64,000 bases of DNA from Peptococcaceae bacterium UBA5767. GTDB taxonomy: Bacteria; Bacillota; TC1; UBA5767. Position 1 is the first letter of the stretch. The number at the start of each line of letters is the position of its first letter. Made by a program: the position numbers and the translations under genes. The DNA lies in NCBI GenBank assembly GCA_002418765.1, contig DIET01000010.1, forward strand, positions 46,949 to 110,948, in the 5' to 3' direction. Under the pieces are notes generated by a model, which was not told the DNA's origin, searched no databases, and saw only the letters and a program-made list of their open reading frames with translations. Shown piece after piece: positions 17,641-25,633 of this stretch.

Positions 17641-18336
17641 CTATTGCAGACCGGCGGCGACATCTACGACCAAAAAATCATGATTGCCCCCTTTGGCGTT
17701 CGCAATCAAACGCTTGCAGATTTTCACGGCATCAAAGGCGCTACGCCCCCAGCCATTCGCGCCGATTCTTTGCGCGAACTCCGGTGTCACCGGACCTCCT
17801 CCAACGATATAAAGGAAATCCTCACTGCGCCCGATATCACGTAAGTATTTGGGCAAATCTTCCATATACGGCATCGACGCAGTCATCAGGGTCGACATCG
17901 CCAGAATATCAGCTTGCACTTCCAACCCTTTTTCCACAAACTTCTTCACAGAAACATCAGTGCCAAGATCGTGCACCTCAAAGCCGTTGACTCGGAGCAT
18001 GGCTGCCACAACATTCTTTCCAATATCATGTACATCCCCCTCTGCCTGGCCGATGACCACAGTTCCAACCCGCTCTTCCCTGCTATCCATGAGACTAAAA
18101 ATCTTTTCTACAACGCTCGTCATCGTATCGCCCGCAATGACAAGTTCCGGCAAATAAGCATCGCCTGAATCATATCGCTCGTTGACGATATTCATGCCCT
18201 CCGTTCCACCCTTATTGAGTATATCCAATAAGGGTATACCCATCTTGATTGCCTCATCTACTGCTTCAATGGCTTGATCCTGCTCCCCATCGGCTACCAG
18301 ATGACTGATTCTGGACAACATTTCATCATTTGTCAT
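17641..18336 (-). CDS. Corrinoid (cobalamin-binding) protein of the MttC/MtgC type
   Basis: The 231-residue protein (ATG 18336 behind GGAGGAAAATAAC) has an N-terminal helical B12 cap domain of about 85 residues and a C-terminal Rossmann-like B12-binding domain. The base-off/His-on motif DVHDIGKN lies near residue 105, with STLMTASMPYM and VGGGPVTPEFA following. It carries the methyl group between the MttB-type enzyme and a second methyltransferase. It lies directly upstream of mttB copy 1. Only one corrinoid protein is visible in the island, so both MttB copies may share it. Reactivation (RamA-like) is not encoded here. Confidence 0.94.
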   Translation of the reverse strand: MTNDEMLSRISHLVADGEQDQAIEAVDEAIKMGIPLLDILNKGGTEGMNIVNERYDSGDAYLPELVIAGDTMTSVVEKIFSLMDSREERVGTVVIGQAEGDVHDIGKNVVAAMLRVNGFEVHDLGTDVSVKKFVEKGLEVQADILAMSTLMTASMPYMEDLPKYLRDIGRSEDFLYIVGGGPVTPEFAQRIGANGWGRSAFDAVKICKRLIANAKGGNHDFLVVDVAAGLQ

Positions 18337-19017
18337 GTTATTTTCCTCCAAGCTAATTTTATAATAGATAGATTCCTTAAAACCTCTCCTGTCTCCTTTG
18401 GAGTGAATCCAAATAACTCGGCTTCTCGAAAACCTCTTTTGTACGATCCTACATACGATGCAATCCTTTCCAATATAGGACATCGCCTACCTCCATGACA
18501 CCAGTGAAGATGAACCACGGAATACCTCTCCACATAATGAGTGGTACGAGTTCATCCTAAAGCCACATACTCCATCATGTAGAACATGATTCTTCGCAGA
18601 ACTCGAATGTCAAGAGCATCTGATAATCTATCGAAAAGTGCAGTTCCGGACTAGCCTAGTTCATTCTACACATCCCGAACAGGAAGCATCTCACCTATTG
18701 AGATTGTCCTACCGAAGCAACCAGAAACAATACGGTAGCATTGTTCCACCATCCCATGAATCCATTATTCCGCAGATTGCTAGCTTTCTCACCACAATTC
18801 AAGCCTGTGAACAAGACTGTTTTGTGCAGGCATCTATGTACATGCTAGGACTCTTCTTACTTATCAAGCAAAGCATACGCTTCTCGCTGCCATTCCGGAT
18901 GTTTGCCACCATAAGAACAAGATGAATCAAGATTTTTCATCGAACGCACCATACCCACCCCCTCATCATCGAAAAAGTCCATCGGTTATATTCTCAAGTT
19001 CCCCTATAAATAGATTA
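18337..19017. other. 681-bp gap without a recognisable gene
   Basis: The right-hand gene ends at 19018 and the corrinoid gene starts at 18336. The frame of the corrinoid gene stays open upstream to 18483, but the ribosome site fixes the start at 18336. A 95-residue plus-strand frame (18638-18925) and a short minus-strand frame ending LLDK are unlike known proteins. No riboswitch pattern was recognised. It probably holds a promoter and decayed sequence. Confidence 0.45.
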
Positions 19018-20394
19018 TCAACCATGAGAAATACCTTGATCAAGGATCCGCCGAACCAGTTCTTGCTTCCCGGGGATCAACGAATCATACGCAAGTGCCC
19101 CATTAATGTATATGCTAGGGAGATTTTTGACTCCCAGCTTTCTCATGCGTGCAATGTCTTCCAAGCGGTTATATCGGTAATCTCCCCACTCAACTTCCGT
19201 ATCCCCCAATTCCTTTTTCGCCTCTTCCACAACAGCCAGCATGTATGTACAAGCCGCACATGCCACGGGATCTAACGTAAACAACTCAATAAGTGGATTA
19301 TCAAGATGGGCATACTCAGGTAGTTCAACTTCAATACCTTCTGTCACATCGATATTCTCATAATTGGCAACCAACTCTCTCGCTGTTTCCGGATCATGGG
19401 TAGCTTGCATCGCTGCCATGCCATTCGCAATAGGCACATTATATGGCATATCGCAACCTGGTGACAGAATATAGTTGTGATGCGTATCAATTCTTTCAAT
19501 CATATCAACAACATATTTCATATTGTCTTGCTGGTTTCCGTACAACATGATTGTCGTTAAGGGAATATTTCCTCCGATGACGACATTGTAGCGATCCGTG
19601 ATTTCTTTTGCCACAACCAGATCCAGGTTCTCATCAACAGAAATACTATCAGGCCCTGTCTGACACATCACCTCGATATTCTTGATCGCATTCCCACAAA
19701 CAAAGAAGGCAGAGAATCTGTTGCTACTCCGAATATCGTCAAAGATGGCTCGATAAGGTTTCGCACAGAACTCTTCAAAGTGTTTTGGTGATATCTGCGA
19801 AATCAGCGGGTCCACTGGTGCAATTACATCACATCCTTCATCAATATAGATTGTAGCCATCTGTTTTGCGATATCTGTGCAATACCACATCAACTCAGTC
19901 ACGTATTGGGGATTCATAATCATATCCATAAAGAGCTTGCTGCCACGAAGATGTAAGGCTAGAGTAAATGGCCCACAGTACAAACCATAAAGCGCCGTGT
20001 AGGCTCCGACCTCTTTTTTTAGTCTCCTGCAAGCCTCAATCACAATCGGTATGCGCCCATCTGATCGGGCGATCTTGCGCTTAGGAATCTCCTCTATCAT
20101 CTGTAGCGGATGACTAATCACACTCGGCGGCACATTGGATGCCCATTTTAGGTCACATCCAAGGATCTCTGCCTCGAGTTGCAGATCGAAACAAACCGGT
20201 TGACCATCCGGCATGTATTTCTCATTGACTTCCAATAATGCTGCATAGAGCTTATCACTGTCTTTCAGAACCTCTTCCGCTGAAAATCCTTTCAGGAATC
20301 CCGCATGAACACCAGCGAATGGAACCCAAGGAATCTGCGTTACCCGTTTGTGTCTCATGACATCCATTATCAGTTCTTTGCCATTCCTTCTCAT
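19018..20394 (-). CDS. UroD/MtaA-family methyltransferase fused to a thioredoxin-like domain
   Basis: The 458-residue protein starts at ATG 20394 behind AAAAGGAG. Residues 1 to about 345 resemble uroporphyrinogen-decarboxylase-family methyltransferases such as MtaA and CmuA, which move methyl from a corrinoid protein to a thiol or folate. The zinc motif of those enzymes is HxCGN and a later Cys. Here the first part reads FVCGN, so the His is Phe, while the late Cys (LSPGCDMPY) remains. From about residue 375 there is a thioredoxin-like domain with CAAC, a LPSIYING cis-proline segment and a final helix. The fusion and the missing zinc His are odd. Its place beside the corrinoid and MttB genes suggests the methyl-export step. 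Confidence 0.85.
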   Translation of the reverse strand: MRRNGKELIMDVMRHKRVTQIPWVPFAGVHAGFLKGFSAEEVLKDSDKLYAALLEVNEKYMPDGQPVCFDLQLEAEILGCDLKWASNVPPSVISHPLQMIEEIPKRKIARSDGRIPIVIEACRRLKKEVGAYTALYGLYCGPFTLALHLRGSKLFMDMIMNPQYVTELMWYCTDIAKQMATIYIDEGCDVIAPVDPLISQISPKHFEEFCAKPYRAIFDDIRSSNRFSAFFVCGNAIKNIEVMCQTGPDSISVDENLDLVVAKEITDRYNVVIGGNIPLTTIMLYGNQQDNMKYVVDMIERIDTHHNYILSPGCDMPYNVPIANGMAAMQATHDPETARELVANYENIDVTEGIEVELPEYAHLDNPLIELFTLDPVACAACTYMLAVVEEAKKELGDTEVEWGDYRYNRLEDIARMRKLGVKNLPSIYINGALAYDSLIPGKQELVRRILDQGISHG

Positions 20395-20481
20395 ATTTTC
20401 TCCTTTTCTAACTTGGCATCAAAATGTTTCTCTGCAGATTGTATTCTTGTTCCGGCGATTGGTTGCCTTTGTACCAAGCAC

Positions 20482-20510
20482 AAAAAAAGGCTCCCCTGAC
20501 GAGAGCCTTT
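20482..20510 (-). terminator. Intrinsic terminator after the PucR gene
   Basis: On the minus strand AAGGCTC pairs with GAGCCTT around a 9-base loop, followed by seven T residues, about 90 bases after the pucR-family stop. It separates the regulator from the UroD-Trx gene. Confidence 0.85.
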
Positions 20511-20599
20511 CGTACTATTATCCATACAACTCTTCTGAAAACCAATACACTCACACCCGAAGATTCACTCGACACGAGACATGGAGTAATGTGACTGCC

Positions 20600-22210
20600 T
20601 CATGACAATTCATGTCTTCTTCTCCTGCCAATCAATGGTAAAAGTTTTATAGCCACCTCCAGATTGAACAAATCAACCGAGTTTCCCAAATCAATTCTGC
20701 ACAGTTTTTCCACAACTGATATTCTGTACCGCACCGTATTGGCATGCACATACATAACTTGCGCTGTATCCTTATAACTGAACCCTCTTTCGATGAATCG
20801 CTCCAGTGTTTCTAATAAACATGAATCATTTTTCAGGTCATACTCATCAATTGCTGCCAAATATTCCCCATAAAAAATCTGGACCACTTCATCTACTTCT
20901 GGCAGATGCAGAAGTCGGTAGAAACCGAGTTCACTGAAAAGATACAGATTCTTCCGAAGATCCAAACTCTTTCCGATTTGTATAGCACACTGCGCTTCCG
21001 TCAGCCCCTTTCGAAGTTTTTCATATGGGACGGGATTGCTGACACCGATGTGCACGTCACCCCCACACGCATCCAAAATTTCAAGGCGAAGCGTTTCCAG
21101 GGCACTCGTTTTCTGCTCAGGTAACATAATAAAATAGCTTTGGTCTGGCAATTGGCAATATGGTGTGCTCTTTCCCAACGCATTCGTTAAAATATTGCTC
21201 ATCTTTTCCGGACACAAGCCCTTGCTCTTTTCGGCATAGTTGATGCTTTCCTCAGCCGCTACCAATTCAACACGAACAACAATGCTTGATTCAGGGATCT
21301 CAAATCCCAACTTCAAGGCGTTCTGTCTGGCCTGAGTTTCAGAATACTGATCCGACAGGATGTTCTCAAAAAATTCGGAATAGAATTTCCTATGGAGTTC
21401 ATTCAGCTTGTTAATACTCCTGATTTCTGATGTGCAAATCGCCGCTGTGTAATCCAACAACACCGAATCATCCTCGTTGAAATCGCGGTCCCCACGCAGC
21501 AGAATAATTGCATAGTCATAATCATGTTTCCGAATATGAATCCCGAGCCACTCAAGAGTACACAGACCCGTTTTTGCAATATATAATCCAGTGCTGAGGC
21601 TCGTTCCAACCTGATTATTCTTTTTCCTCCACTCTCCAGGATCTGGAGGCAACATAGCCATAGAATCCAGATTCCGGGCGTAGACCTTTCCATCAAAGAA
21701 CACTGCCGGTTCGAGTCCAGTCCAAACGTAAAGTTCATCTACTGCACCTTGCAAACCATGCTCGAGAATCATGGAATCGATTCTCTTAAATACTTCCTCT
21801 TTCTTCTGTACTTCCCGTTTAATTTGAGAATAGAAGTTCGAATTGAGGAGTTCAAGGATATCCGCATAATAGCAATCATCCGCAATACTAAATACGGGAA
21901 AGCCAAGCCTGTCCGCTTCTTCTTGAATAATCGTAGGCAACTTGTGATCGTAAAACATCAATGTTATGCCCAAACCTGCTGCTTTTTTTCTAACCAGATT
22001 GTCTATGATGCTCCTCTGCAATTCCTCATTGTTCAGGAGGCAGTACCCAGATGTAATAACTAACTCATTCGGTTTGACATACTGGATAGCCAGCGGAGAC
22101 TCCCATATTCCAACAGTCGCAACTAGATTGTGCACTCCTGATTTTCCCGCAACCACGGAAGACTTACTTAGTAGAGGACATTCAAGCAATTCTACCAAAC
22201 CGACAATCAT
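20600..22210 (-). CDS. PucR-family transcriptional regulator
   Basis: The 536-residue protein has the PucR architecture: an N-terminal PucR sensor domain (about residues 8-130), a variable middle part, a GGDEF-like region (about 300-410) and a C-terminal PucR helix-turn-helix (about 465-525, with FSYKDTAQVMYVHANTVRYR). ATG 22210 follows AGGAGG. PucR proteins commonly control purine or other nitrogen-heterocycle catabolism, so it is the likely regulator of the surrounding island. It is separated by 398 bases from the amidohydrolase gene and has its own terminator. The ligand is unknown. Confidence 0.92.
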   Translation of the reverse strand: MIVGLVELLECPLLSKSSVVAGKSGVHNLVATVGIWESPLAIQYVKPNELVITSGYCLLNNEELQRSIIDNLVRKKAAGLGITLMFYDHKLPTIIQEEADRLGFPVFSIADDCYYADILELLNSNFYSQIKREVQKKEEVFKRIDSMILEHGLQGAVDELYVWTGLEPAVFFDGKVYARNLDSMAMLPPDPGEWRKKNNQVGTSLSTGLYIAKTGLCTLEWLGIHIRKHDYDYAIILLRGDRDFNEDDSVLLDYTAAICTSEIRSINKLNELHRKFYSEFFENILSDQYSETQARQNALKLGFEIPESSIVVRVELVAAEESINYAEKSKGLCPEKMSNILTNALGKSTPYCQLPDQSYFIMLPEQKTSALETLRLEILDACGGDVHIGVSNPVPYEKLRKGLTEAQCAIQIGKSLDLRKNLYLFSELGFYRLLHLPEVDEVVQIFYGEYLAAIDEYDLKNDSCLLETLERFIERGFSYKDTAQVMYVHANTVRYRISVVEKLCRIDLGNSVDLFNLEVAIKLLPLIGRRRRHELS

Positions 22211-22608
22211 GTTGGACCTCCTATTCCATCAAATTCCGAAACGCAAAACAGTTTATACTGTTTCTTCCATAGATTCGTCATTCACGGTGAAATACCTTCT
22301 CTTCCATTCAGACTCAAATGCGAGTAACTGGTTCCTCCTGTTGTCCCCACAACAATCAGTTCCTTATCGCCAGGCAAGATAAAGAATGACTGCAATGGCC
22401 AAAAGCCTTGTCCATGGACCGGATACACCCATACAATTCCTGACAGCAACATCCAATATCTCCTGCTTACCAATACCCCATGTCCAACACGAAATTGTAT
22501 CTCTAATGTATATGGGGCAATGAGTCCTTAAAACGACCGTCTTCTCTCTTCAAGAAACCCTGCACCCATCTAGGATACCGTACTTGAACATCACTTTAAT
22601 CAATCTGT
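22211..22608. other. 398-bp gap, probable promoter region of the PucR gene
   Basis: No gene is recognisable. A 63-residue minus-strand frame (22282-22473) has no ribosome site or known domain. The region should carry the pucR promoter and the 3' end of the amidohydrolase message. Confidence 0.4.
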
Positions 22609-23973
22609 TCATCTGCTAATTCGGACACCTTGAACTTTCTTGTAAAGATAATCAGCTCGCTCCTGACAAATATCCAGCAAAGCCGTTTCATCAATATCCA
22701 CTGCCTTTTTTTCATGGATGACCAGCTTTCCATCCACCCAAACTGAATCCACGTCATTTCCGTTCACGTTGTAAACCATCGCAGAATGAGGCTTGTGCAC
22801 CGGTGCAATATGACTCTTCTTCCAATCTATCAACACCAAATCAGCCTTAGCCCCCACCTTCAGCACCCCCAGGTCATCACGTCCCAAGGCCTTCGCACCA
22901 TCTCGGGTCGCCATCGCCAAGACATCTTCCGGATAAATGATCATAGCATCACGGCTGTATACCTTCTGCAGGCAAGCGGTCGCCTTCAGCACCTCCATCA
23001 TGTCTTGGCTGTTGTTGCTCCCGGGACCGTCTGTTCCCAATGCGACAGGGATGCCCATCTTCCGGTAGTCCATGATTGGAGCCACACCCGATGCCAGATA
23101 CATGTTCGCTACAGGATTGTGAACCACCAAAGCTCCCCTGTCCCGCACGATTTCCTTCTCCCTATCATTCAAATACACAGCATGAGCAAGCTGAGTTCTT
23201 GAACTAACGATACCTAAGGAATCGAAAAACTCCACATTTCTTAAGCCATACTCATCTACAGTGGCTTGAACCACATCTTCGGTTTCCGCCGTATGAATCT
23301 GGTACATCAAATCGTTATCCACAGCGAAAGCATAAGAATCTATGAACATATCTGGTGTACTTCCCCATGGATTGAGTGGCCCCATCATCAGATTCAACCT
23401 CCCGTTCTCCCGTCCATGCCAAGTATCCTTGAGTCTGCCCAACTCGTTCAAAATCCGTTCCTTGCTCTCTTCTAGTGGCTTATGAGGGAGGCGATTTCCA
23501 AAAGTACGACAATTGTATCCACGGATACCGGTTTTCATCATGGCCTCAAAGACCTTGTCCGAATTGTATGGACTCATGTGGACATAATGCTGGTCGATGA
23601 CGCTGGTCGCACCACATTTAAGATTCTCCAGACATCCCACCATGGCAGACAAATAAAAATCCTCTTCTTCCATGATGCCCGCAAATGGATAGATTTCCTC
23701 CTTCAGCCAGCGTAGTAACGGCTTATCATCGGCAAGCCCCCTTAGAAACGTCTGGAACAGATGAGTGTGTGCATTGATCAATCCCGGCATCAGCCATCGT
23801 CCCTTTGCGTCAAAAATCTCATCTGACATTCCCAAATATCTATTCCTGTCCTCGTCCTTGTTTCCAATCACTTGGATGACATCATCTTCTAAATAAAGAA
23901 AACCATCCTTATACTCTGTCCATTCTTCATCAAAAGTCAACACCCACGCATTGTCAATCAACTGTTTCATCAT
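22609..23973 (-). CDS. Amidohydrolase, deaminase/chlorohydrolase subfamily (MtaD/TrzN/SsnA-like)
   Basis: The 454-residue protein keeps the full metal site of the superfamily: HTH in LINAHTHLFQ near residue 72, YQIHTAE, QLAHAVYL, and the Asp of LGTDGPGSNNSQDM. The last motif is typical of the methylthioadenosine/S-adenosylhomocysteine deaminase, triazine hydrolase and 8-oxoguanine-deaminase-like group, which remove an amino group from a nitrogen heterocycle. ATG 23973 follows AAAGGATTT. It lies downstream of the molybdenum hydroxylase genes, so it may act on the hydroxylated ring. Intact and of normal length. Confidence 0.9.
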   Translation of the reverse strand: MMKQLIDNAWVLTFDEEWTEYKDGFLYLEDDVIQVIGNKDEDRNRYLGMSDEIFDAKGRWLMPGLINAHTHLFQTFLRGLADDKPLLRWLKEEIYPFAGIMEEEDFYLSAMVGCLENLKCGATSVIDQHYVHMSPYNSDKVFEAMMKTGIRGYNCRTFGNRLPHKPLEESKERILNELGRLKDTWHGRENGRLNLMMGPLNPWGSTPDMFIDSYAFAVDNDLMYQIHTAETEDVVQATVDEYGLRNVEFFDSLGIVSSRTQLAHAVYLNDREKEIVRDRGALVVHNPVANMYLASGVAPIMDYRKMGIPVALGTDGPGSNNSQDMMEVLKATACLQKVYSRDAMIIYPEDVLAMATRDGAKALGRDDLGVLKVGAKADLVLIDWKKSHIAPVHKPHSAMVYNVNGNDVDSVWVDGKLVIHEKKAVDIDETALLDICQERADYLYKKVQGVRISR

Positions 23974-24298
23974 AAATCCTTTCTGAATGACGAAGCGGAA
24001 ATCCGCCGCCCCATCTCATCAACTCCATGTTCTCAAATGCAAATCCGCTCCAATGGCTACCTATTTCGAACAAATAGCTCCACAGTAATCGGCATCCTTC
24101 ATGCTCCTTGCTGAGCACATCTCTACTATCAAACCTACAATCCAGGTAAGCTCCCACAACAGTAATGTCAAATCCAGATTTGCCAATTCCAACGATACCA
24201 AATCCTTGTTTTGATTGCTCGCAAGTTTGTTTGAATCTCCTCGTTCTGCGACCAAGTTGCATCCGATTCACTTTGATAACGTTCGGAGAACTACTCAC
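23954..24298 (-). CDS. Uncertain 114-codon ORF overlapping the coxS-like stop
   Basis: The frame starts at GTG 24298, which overlaps the stop of the iron-sulfur subunit gene, and ends 20 bases inside the amidohydrolase gene. There is a GAGG some 9 bases before the GTG. The product is not like any protein I know, is rich in Gly, Arg and Ser, and may simply be a chance frame filling the gap between two operon genes. The position alone gives it some support. Confidence 0.25.
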   Translation of the reverse strand: MSSSPNVIKVNRMQLGRRTRRFKQTCEQSKQGFGIVGIGKSGFDITVVGAYLDCRFDSRDVLSKEHEGCRLLWSYLFEIGSHWSGFAFENMELMRWGGGFPLRHSERIYDETVD

Positions 24299-24755
24299 TA
24301 TCTATGTCCTCAATCGCTAAAACGATATTATTGTAATCACTGCACCGACACAAATTTCCTGATATGGCCTGTCGAATCTCCTCCCGGGTCGGTCTTTTCC
24401 TGCTCATCAGCAGAGCCTTGGCACTCATCAGCATTCCAGAGGTACAGAAACCGCATTGTACAGCCCGATGCTCCACAAAGGATTCCTGTAGGGGATCTAA
24501 TTCATCATGCTGGCCAAGACCTTCTATTGTCAGAATGGCACATCCATCTATTTGTGCAACAAATACCTGACAGGAACAAACAGCCAGACCATCCAGGATT
24601 ACAGTGCATGCCCCGCATTCTCCTATACCACAGCCACATTTGGTACCTTTTAGTTTTAGTTGTTCCCTCAATGCTTCAAGCAAAGTTTGATCTGCCCCTG
24701 CCAAAAACGAGACCTTACGCCCATTTATTGTGCAATCAATCCGCAACGCTCCCAT
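24291..24755 (-). CDS. Molybdenum hydroxylase, [2Fe-2S] subunit (CoxS/XdhC type)
   Basis: The 154-residue protein starts at ATG 24755 behind AAAGGAG. It shows the plant-type ferredoxin motif KCGCGIGECGACTV (first cluster, residues about 42-55) and the second cluster ligands QCGFCTSGM and NLCRC. These match the electron-transfer subunit of xanthine dehydrogenase and nicotinate dehydrogenase-like enzymes. It lies two bases after the FAD subunit. All eight expected Cys are present. Confidence 0.94.
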   Translation of the reverse strand: MGALRIDCTINGRKVSFLAGADQTLLEALREQLKLKGTKCGCGIGECGACTVILDGLAVCSCQVFVAQIDGCAILTIEGLGQHDELDPLQESFVEHRAVQCGFCTSGMLMSAKALLMSRKRPTREEIRQAISGNLCRCSDYNNIVLAIEDIDSE

Positions 24756-24757
24756 GC

Positions 24758-25633
24758 TTACTCCTTTCTTTCCCATGTCTCTGTAAGAACTTGCGCAACA
24801 AAGTGTGGCATCAATGAAAACTTGTATGAACCAACTGAATCCACAATCCCCAAACCCTCCGATTCTGCTTCCTGAAGCGCTTGATTCAAGACCAAACTCC
24901 CCGCTTTCTCGAACAATGTTCGCGATGGTTTCTTCTGCGCAAGGAGAACTTCCGCATCACTCATCCGGTGTGCTTTGGTTAAAACAGATCCCAATGCCAA
25001 CCTTGCACAGACAATCCGATTGTCCTTCAACAGCAACAAACAAGTCAGGTTCATCACGGAGCTCGACGATGCGTTTCTGCGACTCACTTTACGAAAACTC
25101 ATCCTAGAGCCTCTCTCAGGAAGACGGATTCTCACCTCAGTCAGTATCTCATCGTTTCGTATCGTTGTCTGTCTGATTCCGCTAATGAACTCCCTCAAAT
25201 CCAGTACTCGTTCTCCTTCAATATCTTTAAGTACTACACAGCAGTCGAAAGCGCTCAACACAGACAGGATTTCGTCTCCTGGGTCGGCATGGACAATGCT
25301 CCCACCGAGGGTGCCACGATTTCTCCTCTGCTTCCCTCCGACGGATTGCGCTGCTTGACAAAGAGCTGGAACGAATTGACGCACAACACTGCTGGCAATC
25401 AATTCACTGATGGTAACCAAGCTACCAAGCATCAGTTCCTCACCCTCCATACATATAACATCAAGACCATTCAGACGATAAATATCTACTAGAACACTAG
25501 GGTTAATTAAGCCCCGATGCAATTCATTGACGACATGAGTTGCTCCGGCCACGAGGACTGCATTCTCTCCATGGTCTCTCATCTGTTGGCAAGCATCGTA
25601 TATAGTTACTGGTCGCAGGAATGACCTGATCAT
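24758..25633 (-). CDS. Molybdenum hydroxylase, FAD subunit (CoxM type)
   Basis: The 291-residue protein carries the flavin-binding segments of the family: ATHVVNELHRG near residue 31 (for the usual GGTDL) and RNRGTLGGSIVHADPGDEILSVL near 104. A C-terminal CO-dehydrogenase-flavoprotein domain follows. It passes electrons from the iron-sulfur subunit to FAD. Its ATG overlaps the stop of the large subunit gene (ATGA), so the two are coupled. Normal length. Confidence 0.93.
   Translation of the reverse strand: MIRSFLRPVTIYDACQQMRDHGENAVLVAGATHVVNELHRGLINPSVLVDIYRLNGLDVICMEGEELMLGSLVTISELIASSVVRQFVPALCQAAQSVGGKQRRNRGTLGGSIVHADPGDEILSVLSAFDCCVVLKDIEGERVLDLREFISGIRQTTIRNDEILTEVRIRLPERGSRMSFRKVSRRNASSSSVMNLTCLLLLKDNRIVCARLALGSVLTKAHRMSDAEVLLAQKKPSRTLFEKAGSLVLNQALQEAESEGLGIVDSVGSYKFSLMPHFVAQVLTETWERKE

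Noticed and set aside
18638..18925. 95-residue plus-strand ORF between the corrinoid and UroD-Trx genes
   Set aside because: No ribosome site, no recognisable domain, and opposite strand to all neighbours.
24291..24755. Selenium or tungsten specificity of the molybdenum hydroxylase
   Set aside because: No in-frame UGA occurs in these subunits and metal preference cannot be read from the sequence.
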